A stretch of DNA of 64,000 bases, taken from NCBI GenBank assembly GCA_000722615.1, contig JOKI01000011.1:120301-184300 (forward strand), given 5' to 3'. Positions 9,412-20,040 of the stretch are shown here, one piece after another; the first letter of the stretch is position 1; every line of letters begins with the position of its first letter. Below the pieces are notes generated by a model, which ran no database searches, was not told the origin of the DNA, and worked only from the letters and a program-made list of their open reading frames with translations. This DNA comes from Pseudorhizobium pelagicum. GTDB lineage: Bacteria > Pseudomonadota > Alphaproteobacteria > Rhizobiales > Rhizobiaceae. Made by a program: the position numbers and the translations under genes.

Positions 9412-10239
9412 TCAGTCACTCTGTGCAGTTGGCGTCGCGTCCTGTTCCGTGGTCACCACGGAACGGGCCCGCTTGCCGCGGAAGTAGGATTGAACCCACG
9501 GATCGTCGAACGCGAACATATCCTCCAGCGTGCCTTCCACCAATACCCGCTTCTGTCCGAGCACGGCAATACGGTCGCAAACTGAAAAAAGGCTGTCGAG
9601 GTCGTGGGTTACCATGTAGACCGTCAGCCCGAGGGTGTCTCGCAGCCGGGCGATCAGCATGTCGAATTCGGCCGCGCCGATCGGGTCGAGACCCGAGGTC
9701 GGCTCGTCGAGGAAGACGAGGTCCGGATCCAGCGCCAGCGCCCTTGCGAGCGCCGCACGCTTGATCATGCCCCCGGACAGTTCCGACGGATATTTGTCGG
9801 CCGCTTCCGGTGCGAGCCCGACCATCTCGATCTTCAGAAACGCAAGCTCGTCCATCAGCGACTGCGGCAGGTCGAGATATTCCCGCATGGGCAGTTGGAT
9901 GTTCTCCTTGACCGTCAGCGAGGAAAACAGCGCGCCATGCTGGAAGAGCACCCCGAGCCGCGTGTCGAGAGCAACTCTCTGCTCGTCGGTCGCCTCGTCG
10001 TAGTCCGTCCCAAGGATCTTGATGCTTCCGCCGCGCCGCGGCAGAAGACGCAGCACCGTGCGCATCAGCACCGATTTACCCGTGCCCGAAGCGCCGACGA
10101 AACCCAGGATCTCGCCGCGATAGATATCGAGGTTGAGGTTGTCGAGCACGATGGTGGAGCCGAAGCCCACCGTCAGGTCGTGCACCGACAGGACAACCTG
10201 CCTTTCTTTCTGGGCCGCATCTTTTTGTGTTCCCGCCAC
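9412..10239 (-). CDS. mlaF: MlaF-type ABC transporter ATP-binding protein
   Basis: 275 residues, a complete ABC ATPase. Walker A reads GASGTGKS (about residues 49-56), the signature motif is LSGGM, and Walker B with its glutamate is DLVFLDEPTSGLDP. A short charged N-terminal extension and an Ala/Thr-rich tail flank the domain. It lies 10 bp after mlaE and abuts mlaD, so it energises the phospholipid transporter encoded here. No oddities seen. Confidence 0.93.
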   Translation of the reverse strand: MAGTQKDAAQKERQVVLSVHDLTVGFGSTIVLDNLNLDIYRGEILGFVGASGTGKSVLMRTVLRLLPRRGGSIKILGTDYDEATDEQRVALDTRLGVLFQHGALFSSLTVKENIQLPMREYLDLPQSLMDELAFLKIEMVGLAPEAADKYPSELSGGMIKRAALARALALDPDLVFLDEPTSGLDPIGAAEFDMLIARLRDTLGLTVYMVTHDLDSLFSVCDRIAVLGQKRVLVEGTLEDMFAFDDPWVQSYFRGKRARSVVTTEQDATPTAQSD

Positions 10240-10249
10240 GCGGTCGCTC

Positions 10250-11374
10250 CTAGAAATCGATCGCTGAGTAGAAGATGGCGAAGAAGGAATCCATGACGAT
10301 CACGGCGAAGATCGACTTCACCACCGAGGCCGTCACGTGCTTGCCGAGCGATTCCGCACTGCCGCCGACCTTCATGCCCTCGACCGCGGCAACGATGCCG
10401 ATGGCGAGCGCCATGAACGGCGCCTTGATCATGCCGGATGCCACCGAGGTATGGTCGACCGCTTGATGAAGGCGCGCCAGGAAAGTTTCGAAGGTAATGC
10501 CGGAATAGGTCCAGGTGACGACGGCGGCACCGTAAAGCGCTGCAAAGTTTGCGATAATCGTCAGGAGTGGCAGAATGATGGTCAATGCCACCAGCCTCGG
10601 AAAGATCAGCACGCCCACCGGGTTCAGCCCGATCACCGTCAGCGCGTCGATCTCCTCGCGCATCTTCATCGAGCCGATCTCGGCGGTGATCGCGCTGCCG
10701 GAGCGGCCGGCGATCATGATCGCCGTCAGAAGCACGCCGACCTCGCGCAGCTGCAGGATGCCGACGAGGTCGACGACGAAGATCTCGGCGCCGAAATAGC
10801 GAAGCTGGAAGGCGCCCTGCTGGGCGATGATCGCCCCGATCAGGAAGGACATCAACGCGATGATCGGGACGGCCCGGACGCCCATGTGGTCGATCTGGTT
10901 GACCACGGAGGCCGGCGAGATGCCGCCGCCCTTGCCGAACTTCATCTGCGCGCCCCGGACGGCCGAGCCCAGGATGTGCATGGCAGCGACCAGATCGCCG
11001 GCGACATCTGTGACGATCCGCCCGACCGGCGTGAATGTCCGCTCGAACAGCGAGGGCCGTGGGCCGGTTGGAGCGGCGGGTGCGGGTGCCCGTTCCGGAA
11101 GAACGGCGATCAGCTCGTCGATATTGCTGGTTGCCCCGACCAGCGCCACATCGCGTCCCTGCGTCTGTTTTGCGGTGATCAGGCGCCGGATCAGCCAGGC
11201 GCCGGCGGTGTCCATGGCATCGACGCCGGAGAGATCGATCTCAATCCGGCCGCGCCCGGTGCTCGTCTCCAGCCCCTCCAGCGTCGGCAGGACGCTTGTG
11301 ATGCTGTGGTTGCGCCAATCGCCACGCGCGACGAATCGCTCGCCATCGCCCCCGGAGGTCTGCTCGGCAGCCAT
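10250..11374 (-). CDS. mlaE: MlaE-family permease with fused N-terminal STAS domain
   Basis: 374 residues. Residues of about 1-105 look like a STAS (anti-sigma antagonist) domain: IEIDLSGVDAMDTAGAWLI is the usual beta-strand/helix signature. The rest is a standard MlaE permease with about five membrane helices and the conserved VGILQLREVGVLLTAIMIAG and GRSGSAITAEIGSMK stretches. In E. coli the STAS partner MlaB is a separate protein; here it is covalently joined, as in many alphaproteobacteria. First gene of the mlaEFD-lipoprotein operon. The start is taken as the ATG at 11374; an in-frame TTG at 11401, preceded by GAAAGA, is possible. The same frame stays open far upstream, but that is not coding. 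Confidence 0.9.
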   Translation of the reverse strand: MAAEQTSGGDGERFVARGDWRNHSITSVLPTLEGLETSTGRGRIEIDLSGVDAMDTAGAWLIRRLITAKQTQGRDVALVGATSNIDELIAVLPERAPAPAAPTGPRPSLFERTFTPVGRIVTDVAGDLVAAMHILGSAVRGAQMKFGKGGGISPASVVNQIDHMGVRAVPIIALMSFLIGAIIAQQGAFQLRYFGAEIFVVDLVGILQLREVGVLLTAIMIAGRSGSAITAEIGSMKMREEIDALTVIGLNPVGVLIFPRLVALTIILPLLTIIANFAALYGAAVVTWTYSGITFETFLARLHQAVDHTSVASGMIKAPFMALAIGIVAAVEGMKVGGSAESLGKHVTASVVKSIFAVIVMDSFFAIFYSAIDF

Positions 11375-11521
11375 TTCGGCGGCCCGGGTGTCGGCGGTCA
11401 ATGATGGCACTGGTATCTTTCGTGAACTGGGCGAATTGGCGACGCCGCTCGATTGATCGCGGCTATCAACCGGCAATATAGTCGGCTCCTCAGGAAATAC
11501 CACGACAGGACGCTCAAAAGC

Positions 11522-12502
11522 ATGCGCCGTAACCTTGAAGCCACAATCGAGAGATTTCCGATTGCCGGGGTTTTCACCATCTCCCGCGGATCGAAGACGG
11601 AGGCAGAGGTCGTGACCTGCACGATCCGAGCAGGTGGCCTGATCGGCCGCGGCGAATGCGTGCCCTACAGGCGCTACGGCGAGACGATCGAAGGCGTGCT
11701 GGAGGACGTCCGTTCGGTTTCCGAAGCGATCTTCGAGGGTGCCGACCGGGCCGGGCTGCAACGAATCCTGAAGCCCGGCGCCGCCCGCAATGCCGTCGAT
11801 TGCGCGCTCTGGGATCTCGAGGCAAAGCAGGCCGGCCAGTCCGTGTCGGCGCTGCTCGGCATCACGCCCCGCCCGCTCACCACCGCCTTCACGCTGTCGC
11901 TGGGGGAGCCGGAAGCGATGGCTGCCGAAGCGGCCAAAAACGGGCACCGGCCGCTGCTCAAGGTGAAGCTCGGGACGGCCGACGACGAGGCCCGCATGCG
12001 TGCCGTCCGGCTGGCGGCGCCGCAGTCTGCCATCATCATCGACGCCAACGAGGGATGGACCGAGGACAACCTCGAGCGCCACCTGCAGATTGCGGAAGAT
12101 CTCCGGATTGCCCTGATCGAGCAGCCGCTTCCGGCAGGCCGCGACGAGGCTCTTGCGCGGGTGCATCGGGTCGTTCCCGTCTGCGCCGACGAAAGCGTTC
12201 ACGCGACGGAAGATCTGGAGGCGCTGCGCGGCCGCTACGACGCCGTCAACATCAAGCTCGACAAGACCGGCGGGCTGACCGAGGGCCTGCGCATGAAGGC
12301 GGAGGCCAAGCGGCTCGGCTTCCAGGTGATGGTCGGCTGCATGGTCGGCACCTCTCTGGCGATGGCACCGGCCGTCCTGCTGGCCCAGGAAGTGGAATAT
12401 GCCGATCTCGACGGACCGCTGCTCCTGGCCCGCGACCGCCAGCCGGGGCTGCGCTACGAAGGCTCCACGGTCTTTCCGCCGGCTGCCGACCTCTGGGGCT
12501 GA
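11522..12502 (+). CDS. Enolase-superfamily dipeptide epimerase (Ala-Glu epimerase / DgcA-like)
   Basis: 326 residues. Visible are the KVK catalytic lysine pair (147-149), metal ligands in IIDANEGW (D174), IEQPL (E200) and CADES (D223), and the lysine-bearing NIKLDKTGG stretch near 243-251. These are typical of the muconate lactonizing subgroup, in particular L-Ala-D/L-Glu epimerases. Family members either epimerise murein-derived dipeptides or, as DgcA, racemise N-acetylglutamate; the sequence alone does not decide. The usual DgcN partner is not in the window. The ATG at 11522 is chosen because the fold begins right after it. Its 3' end overlaps the convergent MFS gene by 49 bp. Confidence 0.82.
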   Translation: MRRNLEATIERFPIAGVFTISRGSKTEAEVVTCTIRAGGLIGRGECVPYRRYGETIEGVLEDVRSVSEAIFEGADRAGLQRILKPGAARNAVDCALWDLEAKQAGQSVSALLGITPRPLTTAFTLSLGEPEAMAAEAAKNGHRPLLKVKLGTADDEARMRAVRLAAPQSAIIIDANEGWTEDNLERHLQIAEDLRIALIEQPLPAGRDEALARVHRVVPVCADESVHATEDLEALRGRYDAVNIKLDKTGGLTEGLRMKAEAKRLGFQVMVGCMVGTSLAMAPAVLLAQEVEYADLDGPLLLARDRQPGLRYEGSTVFPPAADLWG

Positions 12503-13671
12503 AGCCTCGCAGCCAGGGCGATGGTGGCGAGGCCCGCGACCGCAGCGATCGCCATGGCGGGGAAGCTCGCGGCGCCATAGTACTTGTAGAGGACGCCGGA
12601 CAGGAGCGTCGCCAGCGCCAGGAAGGCGCCGTTGTAGAAGAAGTAGATGCCCTGCATCGACGACTCCTGCTCCTCCTGCACCATCTCCACCAGCTTGTGC
12701 TGCACTCCTATGTGCAGGAAGGTGAAGGTGAAGGCGTGCATCGACTGTAGCGCCAGATAGCCGGCAAAACCGAGCGGCATGGGAAAGAGCATCCAGCGGA
12801 GCACGCCGACCGCGCAGCCGAGCCGCATCATCGTCCAGGGCGTCAGCCGCCGGGCAATGATGCCGGAGGCGAAGAAGACCATGATTTCGGCGATCACCGC
12901 CGTGCTCCACAGGATGCCGATTTCCGTGCCCGAAAAGCCCTGCTCCTGCCAGTGGATGGCACCGAAGGCGTAGAACATGGCGTGGCCGGCCTGGGCGATC
13001 GAGGCACCGATCATCAGCAGGTGCAGGTCGAGCCGTCCCCATGCACCCCAGGCGAGCCGCCTTCCCTGCGCTGCTGTTTCCGGCCGCTGCCGCTTTCGCC
13101 CCAGCCGCGGCGCGACATAGGCTGCCACCAGCGTGAAGGCAAAGGCGATGGCCGCCACGAGCGGCAGGATCCCGCCGCCCCAGAGCCCGATCAGCTGCCC
13201 CATCAGCAGGCTCATGACGACGAAGCCGACGGAGCCCCAGACCCGCAGCGCACCATACTGGAAGCCCCAGCGCCGGACCCCGCTGACCGCCATGGAATCG
13301 ACAACCGGCACATAGGCGGCGAAGACGGCCGCCTGCAGGCTGTAGATGATCAGCACCGGCCAGAAGCCGGTCGCGACGAAGAGCGCAATGGCGGTCAGCA
13401 GCGACAGTCCGCCGGACCAGTAGAGAACATTGGCGCGCTCCTGCAGCCGGTCGGCAATGGCGCCGACCACGGGGGCCGCAATGATCCTGACGATCATCGG
13501 CAGGGCGAGAATGACGCCGATCTCCACGTCGCTGAACCGCAGCGAATCCAGCCAGACCGGAAAATACGGAAGGATGATGCCATTCACCCCGATCGGGGCG
13601 GCATAGGCCAGGGCGCACCGCAGTTGAAAGTGTCGAGGCGGCGGCAGTTCATGGGGATTGGCTGGTGTCAC
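12454..13671 (-). CDS. MFS transporter, phenylpropionate permease-like (HcaT/PPP) family
   Basis: 405 residues with about 12 hydrophobic segments. The N-terminus reads YAAPIGVNGIILPYFPVWL, followed by the LALPMIVRIIAAPVVGAIADRL loop typical of the 3-phenylpropionate transporter-type MFS family (MFS_1-like). The substrate is not predictable. It converges on the epimerase gene and overlaps its last 49 bp. It lies about 95 bp downstream of the phosphoesterase gene on the same strand and may be co-transcribed with it. Confidence 0.78.
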   Translation of the reverse strand: MTPANPHELPPPRHFQLRCALAYAAPIGVNGIILPYFPVWLDSLRFSDVEIGVILALPMIVRIIAAPVVGAIADRLQERANVLYWSGGLSLLTAIALFVATGFWPVLIIYSLQAAVFAAYVPVVDSMAVSGVRRWGFQYGALRVWGSVGFVVMSLLMGQLIGLWGGGILPLVAAIAFAFTLVAAYVAPRLGRKRQRPETAAQGRRLAWGAWGRLDLHLLMIGASIAQAGHAMFYAFGAIHWQEQGFSGTEIGILWSTAVIAEIMVFFASGIIARRLTPWTMMRLGCAVGVLRWMLFPMPLGFAGYLALQSMHAFTFTFLHIGVQHKLVEMVQEEQESSMQGIYFFYNGAFLALATLLSGVLYKYYGAASFPAMAIAAVAGLATIALAARLQPQRSAAGGKTVEPS

Positions 13672-13766
13672 GGGAGCAACTGGATCCGAAGGGGTCCTCC
13701 GGATCTAGCACGCGCCCTGCCCGCAGCCTATGGTACATTTGCCATGGGCCGGCACAATCGCCGCAC

Positions 13767-14570
13767 TCAGGCGGCCTGCATGTCCTCGAGAACCTCGTCC
13801 TCGAGCTGCTGCAGCGCCGGTACGGCGGCAGGCTTCTGCCAGGTGATCATCTCCATCGTGCCGTCCTGGCGTTCGACAACTGCCGTGCAGCTTTCGACCC
13901 AGTCGCCGGTGTTGATGTAGCGGATGCCGTCGATGTCTTCGATGACCGCGTGGTGGATATGGCCGCAGATGACGCCGTCGACGCCGCTCTTGCGGGCTTC
14001 TTCGGCCACCACATGCTGAAACTCGCCGATGAAGTTGACCGCCTGCTTCACCTGCAGCTTGGCCCAGGCCGAAAACGACCAGTAGGGCATGCCGAGCCGG
14101 CGGCGGATGGCGGCGAGCACCACGTTGAGCGCGATGGCCGCGTCATAGGCCCAGTCGCCCAGGTAGGCGAGCAGGCGCGCGTTGCGCACCACCACATCGA
14201 ATTCGTCGCCATGCAGGACGAGGTACTTCTTGCCGTCGGCGGCCTCGTGAATGATGCGATCGGCCACTTCGATGCCGCCGAAATGCATGCCCGGGAAATC
14301 GCGCAGGAACTCGTCGTGATTGCCGGGAATATAGACGATGCGGCAGCCCTTGCGCGCCTTGCGCAGCAGCTTCTGCACGACATCATTGCAGCCTTGCGGC
14401 CAGTGCCAGCTCCGCTTCAGCCGCCAACCGTCGACGATGTCGCCGACCAGGATGATGGTGTCAGCCTCATGGTGGCGCAGGAAATCAAGCAGAAGATCTG
14501 TCTGCGCGGCCTTGGAGCCGAGATGCACGTCAGAGATGAAGATCGTCCGGAAATGCCTGCTGTTCGCCAT
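13767..14570 (-). CDS. LpxH-like metallophosphoesterase (putative UDP-2,3-diacylglucosamine diphosphatase)
   Basis: 267 residues from the ATG giving MANSRHFRTIFISDVHLG. All calcineurin-type metal motifs are present: SDVHLG (D14, H16), GDIVDGW (D44), GNHDE, HGDEFD and CGHIHHA. Length and motif spacing match the LpxH-like branch of family COG2908, whose best-known member cleaves UDP-diacylglucosamine in lipid A synthesis. Many alphaproteobacteria use the unrelated LpxI for that step, so a different phosphoester substrate is possible. It diverges from the malic enzyme gene across 217 bp. Confidence 0.65.
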   Translation of the reverse strand: MANSRHFRTIFISDVHLGSKAAQTDLLLDFLRHHEADTIILVGDIVDGWRLKRSWHWPQGCNDVVQKLLRKARKGCRIVYIPGNHDEFLRDFPGMHFGGIEVADRIIHEAADGKKYLVLHGDEFDVVVRNARLLAYLGDWAYDAAIALNVVLAAIRRRLGMPYWSFSAWAKLQVKQAVNFIGEFQHVVAEEARKSGVDGVICGHIHHAVIEDIDGIRYINTGDWVESCTAVVERQDGTMEMITWQKPAAVPALQQLEDEVLEDMQAA

Positions 14571-14787
14571 CACGGTCACTGGTCCCCTGTTGCCTAACGC
14601 TGCCGCAGCCCTTCCAAAATCAGACTCGTGTTTCAGGAGCATGACAACCGGGGGCTTCGGACAGATCGTGACCTGGCGCCGCCATGTCTCCCCTCGGAAA
14701 TTCTGCTGTTCCCGGGCGCCGATTGTTGTAAGGAAGACACTCACACAGACACTCGACTAAAGACGAATAATCGGAGGCGCTCAGGGC

Positions 14788-17091
14788 ATGCAGGACAAGG
14801 CGAACGAAGACGGCAACAACAAGTCCGGCGATCTCGACGAGCAGGCCCTGTTCTTCCACCGCTATCCGCGCCCCGGCAAGCTGGAGATCCAGCCGACCAA
14901 GCCGCTCGGCAACCAGCGCGACCTGGCGCTCGCCTATTCGCCGGGCGTCGCCGCGCCCTGCCTTGCGATTCGCGACGATCCCAACACCGCTGCCGACTAT
15001 ACCGGGCGCGCTAACCTCGTTGCGGTGATCTCCAACGGCACGGCCGTGCTCGGCCTCGGCAACATCGGACCGCTCGCCTCCAAGCCGGTGATGGAGGGCA
15101 AGGCGGTGCTCTTCAAGAAGTTCGCCGCCATCGACGTCTTCGACATCGAGATCGACGCCAACGACATCGATTCGATGGTCTCGACCATTTCGGCGCTGGA
15201 GCCGACCTTCGGCGGTATCAACCTCGAAGACATCAAGGCCCCGGAATGCTTCGAGGTCGAGCGCCAGCTGCGCGAGAAAATGAACATCCCGGTCTTCCAC
15301 GACGACCAGCACGGGACGGCGATCATCGTCGCGGCGGCAATCCTCAACGGGCTCGAACTCGCCGGCAAGACGCTTTCGGACGTCAAGATCGTCGCCTCCG
15401 GTGCCGGCGCCGCGGCACTCGCCTGCCTCAACCTCCTGGTCCTGCTCGGCGCGCGCAAGGAAAACATCTGGGTCCACGACATCGAGGGCCTCGTCTACCT
15501 CGGCCGCGAGACGCTGATGGACCAGTGGAAGTCGATCTACTGCCAGGACAGCGAGAAGCGCACCCTGGCCGAGAGCATCGACGGTGCGGACGTCTTCCTC
15601 GGCCTGTCGGCCGCCGGCGTCCTGAAGCCGGAACTGCTGGCCAAGATGGCCGAAAAGCCGCTGATCATGGCGCTCGCCAATCCGACGCCGGAGATCATGC
15701 CGGAGCTGGCGCGCGCTGCACGCCCTGACGCCATGATCTGCACCGGCCGCTCCGACTTCCCGAACCAGGTCAACAACGTTCTCTGCTTCCCCTATATTTT
15801 CAGGGGTGCCCTGGACTGCGGCGCCCGCACCATCAACGAAGAAATGAAGATGGCGGCGGTCAAGGCCATCGCGGCGCTCGCCCGCGAGGAGGTCTCCGAT
15901 GTCGCCGCCCGCGCCTATTCCGGCGAGACGCCGATCTTCGGCCCCGACTACCTGATCCCCTCGCCCTTCGACCCGCGGCTGATCCTGCGCATTGCGCCGG
16001 CCGTTGCCCGGGCTGCCGCCGAGAGTGGTGTCGCCGGACGTCCGATCCAGGACTACGACGCCTACATGGACCAGCTGAACCGGTTCGTCTGGCGGTCCGG
16101 CTTCATCATGAAGCCGATCTTCAACGCTGCGAAGAATGCCGAGAAGAACCGCGTCATCTTTGCCGAGGGCGAGGACGAGCGCGTGCTGCGCGCCGCCCAG
16201 GTCCTGCTCGAAGACCAGACGGCGCGGCCGATCCTGATCGGTCGCCCCAGCGTCATCGAGGCGCGGCTGAAGCGCTTCGGCATCCGCATCCGCCCGAACG
16301 TCGATTTCGAGGTGATCAATCCGGAGGACGATCCGCGCTACCGCGATTACGTCGACGACTATTTCGCGCTCGTCGGCCGCGCCGGCGTCAACCCGGAGGC
16401 GGCCCGCACGATCGTGCGCACCAATACCACCGTGATCGGCGCGCTCGCCGTCAGGCGTGGCGAGGCCGATGCGCTGGTCTGCGGCGTCGAAGGACGCTAC
16501 GACCGCCATCTGCGCGACGTCAACCAGATCATCGGCAAGCGCGAAGGCGTCTGCGCCTTCTCCGGCATGAGCCTCTTGATCTCGCAGCGCGGCGCGATCT
16601 TCTTCACCGATACCTTCGTCAGCTACAATCCGACGGCCGCCGAAATCGCCGAGATGACGATTCTCGCGGCAGAGGCCATCCAGCGCTTCGGCATCGTCCC
16701 CAAGGCTGCACTCGTCAGTCACTCGAACTTCGGTTCGCGCGATTCCGAAAGCGCCCGCAAGATGCGCGAGGCTCTCGCCCTGGTGCGCCAGCGGGCGCCG
16801 GATCTGGAGGTCGACGGCGAGATGCAGGGCGGTTCGGCGCTGTCCGAGCCGCTGCGCAAGCGGGCGATGCCCGACAGCACGCTGACCGGCGAGGCGAACC
16901 TGCTGGTGTTCCCGAACCTGGACGCGGCAAACATCTCGCTCGGCGTCGTGCGCAACATGCTGGATGCGCTGCATGTCGGCCCGATCCTGCTCGGCACCGC
17001 CCTGCCCGCCCACATCCTGTCGCCGTCCGTCACCTCCCGCGGCGTGGTCAACATGGCGGCCCTTGCCGTCGTGGAGGCTTCCAACCCCTGA
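14788..17091 (+). CDS. maeB: NAD(P)-dependent malic enzyme with C-terminal phosphotransacetylase-like domain
   Basis: 767 residues, the full length of the bacterial fused malic enzymes (MaeB; Dme and Tme in Sinorhizobium). Residues of about 20-430 are the malic enzyme: [28 protein letters not shown] and the metal-binding FHDDQHGTA are visible, then a Rossmann region [13 protein letters not shown]. Residues of about 440-765 match phosphate acetyl/butyryltransferases; in studied homologues this part is regulatory rather than catalytic. It oxidatively decarboxylates malate to pyruvate, important when rhizobia live on C4-dicarboxylates. I cannot tell NAD from NADP preference by eye. GGAGG lies upstream of the ATG. 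Confidence 0.93.
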   Translation: MQDKANEDGNNKSGDLDEQALFFHRYPRPGKLEIQPTKPLGNQRDLALAYSPGVAAPCLAIRDDPNTAADYTGRANLVAVISNGTAVLGLGNIGPLASKPVMEGKAVLFKKFAAIDVFDIEIDANDIDSMVSTISALEPTFGGINLEDIKAPECFEVERQLREKMNIPVFHDDQHGTAIIVAAAILNGLELAGKTLSDVKIVASGAGAAALACLNLLVLLGARKENIWVHDIEGLVYLGRETLMDQWKSIYCQDSEKRTLAESIDGADVFLGLSAAGVLKPELLAKMAEKPLIMALANPTPEIMPELARAARPDAMICTGRSDFPNQVNNVLCFPYIFRGALDCGARTINEEMKMAAVKAIAALAREEVSDVAARAYSGETPIFGPDYLIPSPFDPRLILRIAPAVARAAAESGVAGRPIQDYDAYMDQLNRFVWRSGFIMKPIFNAAKNAEKNRVIFAEGEDERVLRAAQVLLEDQTARPILIGRPSVIEARLKRFGIRIRPNVDFEVINPEDDPRYRDYVDDYFALVGRAGVNPEAARTIVRTNTTVIGALAVRRGEADALVCGVEGRYDRHLRDVNQIIGKREGVCAFSGMSLLISQRGAIFFTDTFVSYNPTAAEIAEMTILAAEAIQRFGIVPKAALVSHSNFGSRDSESARKMREALALVRQRAPDLEVDGEMQGGSALSEPLRKRAMPDSTLTGEANLLVFPNLDAANISLGVVRNMLDALHVGPILLGTALPAHILSPSVTSRGVVNMAALAVVEASNP

Positions 17092-17169
17092 GGGCTTGGA
17101 AATTATGATATTCTCAACGGGTGGGTCCGATGATGTCGGGCCTGCAGGTCGATCCACCCGGAGACGTTC

Positions 17170-17847
17170 ATGAACACGCGCCTTGTCGCTGCCGCCCTGC
17201 TCGTGGTGCTTCCCGGCGCCGCTGCAGCCGATCAGACGGCAATCTGCCAGTCGCTCTACCGGCGGCTCGCGGCCATCCCGACGATCATCGGCAGCACGGC
17301 GGAGGTTCGCCGCCAGGCCGATGCCTTGCGCCAGATTGACGACGACATCCGCTATCTCCGCACCGAGATGCGCCGCGCCGGCTGCGGTTCCGGCAGCATC
17401 GTCAGCTATGGCCGCTCGGACGACGTCTGCTTCCAGATCACGGATGAGCTGCGCCGGGCACAGGCGGCGCGCGATACGATCCGGTCGCGGCAGGGGTCCC
17501 GCTCGCTCGTACGGCCGGATGGCGAGCGCAATGCCATCATCGCCGCCATCGAGGCCAACCAGTGCCGCGACATCGCCACCATGCCGCTTTCGTCTGCCGT
17601 CGAACCGCCGGCAGACACTCCGGCCGTCACCGTGCCGGATGTCCTGCCGCAGTCCGGGTCGAGCATCACGAGCATTTCGCCGAAGGATCCGCCACCTGCG
17701 AAAACCGCGGCCGCGCCACCACCGCCGCCCGAACGGCCCTATGATCCCTCGACAAACGTCCGCAGCGTCGGCCCCACCTTCCTACCCGACGACAGTTCGA
17801 TCGATCTTGCCAATCCGGCGGCCGGCGGCGCCCAGACCCGGCAGTAA
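17170..17847 (+). CDS. Exported protein of unknown function, Pro-rich C-terminus
   Basis: 225 residues. A signal peptide ends near residue 20 (VVLPGAAAA then DQTAIC). The mature N-terminal half is helical with four cysteines (AICQS, AGCGS, DVCFQ, NQCRD), possibly two disulfides in the periplasm. Residues of about 145-200 are rich in Pro and Ala and probably flexible. No family is recognised. GGAG lies seven bases before the ATG. It follows maeB by 78 bp and ends 3 bp before the convergent bluB stop, so no terminator separates them. Confidence 0.8.
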   Translation: MNTRLVAAALLVVLPGAAAADQTAICQSLYRRLAAIPTIIGSTAEVRRQADALRQIDDDIRYLRTEMRRAGCGSGSIVSYGRSDDVCFQITDELRRAQAARDTIRSRQGSRSLVRPDGERNAIIAAIEANQCRDIATMPLSSAVEPPADTPAVTVPDVLPQSGSSITSISPKDPPPAKTAAAPPPPPERPYDPSTNVRSVGPTFLPDDSSIDLANPAAGGAQTRQ

Positions 17848-17850
17848 CGC

Positions 17851-19462
<1,612 letters not shown>

Positions 19463-19482
19463 GGCGTATCTGCTTCCCTCAG

Positions 19483-19884
19483 TTAGGGCCGCCCTTGCGG
19501 GTGGCGTAGCAAACCGTCGTTCGGCAGATCGTAGAAGTCCGGCTTGTCGTTGCAATAGATGTGGTAGCCCATCTTCAGTCCGCTCGGCTGGTCGAAGGCG
19601 CCGGCAAGGATCGAGATCTTGTCGCTGCCCTCCGCCTGCCAGAACAGCGCCGATCCGCATGTGGAGCAGAAACCGCGGCGCGCGCTGGCGCTGGCGCTGT
19701 ACCAGGCGAGCGTCGCCTCCTCCAGAAGATGGAACCTCTCCAGCGCGACATCGGTCGCGGCATAGTAGAGCCCGGTCTGGCGCCGGCACTGCGAGCAGTG
19801 GCAGCCGATCACCTCGCGCAGTTCCCCGCGCGTCTCGAAGCGCACGGCGCCGCACAGGCAGCCCCCGAAATTGTGCCGATCCAT
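19483..19884 (-). CDS. GFA/CENP-V family zinc protein
   Basis: 133 residues. It contains the zinc-binding pattern of the glutathione-dependent formaldehyde-activating enzyme family: CLCGAV (residues 9-14), CHCSQCRRQTG and CSTCGSALF. The name is historical, and most single-domain members have no proven reaction. AGGAG is seven bases before the ATG. First gene of the minus-strand run leading to the propeller protein and bluB. Confidence 0.88.
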   Translation of the reverse strand: MDRHNFGGCLCGAVRFETRGELREVIGCHCSQCRRQTGLYYAATDVALERFHLLEEATLAWYSASASARRGFCSTCGSALFWQAEGSDKISILAGAFDQPSGLKMGYHIYCNDKPDFYDLPNDGLLRHPQGRP

Positions 19885-19991
19885 CGTCCGTCTCCTGACC
19901 TGGTCTGCGCCCGAACCTAGAGCCGATGCGTCTCCCGTCAAACGCATTCGGCTGACGCTAAGCTTGAGCGAAACTTGGTCCAACCAAATGA

Positions 19992-20018
19992 AAATGGGCC
20001 GGCAAGGCCGACCCATTT
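19992..20018 (-). terminator. Hairpin terminator after aroG
   Basis: Arms at 19992-20003 and 20007-20018 pair around an AAG loop; on the minus-strand transcript the one mismatch becomes a G-U pair. It lies 22 bp beyond the aroG stop, with a T-rich tail (ATTTTCATTTGG) on that strand. Confidence 0.8.
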
Positions 20019-20040
20019 CATTGGCTCTAAGCTGCGGCAA

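Noticed and set aside
10250-13618. Open frame extending more than 2 kb upstream of mlaE
   Set aside because: Only the mlaE part (to 11374 or 11401) has family sequence; the rest is antisense to the epimerase gene or out of frame within the MFS gene.
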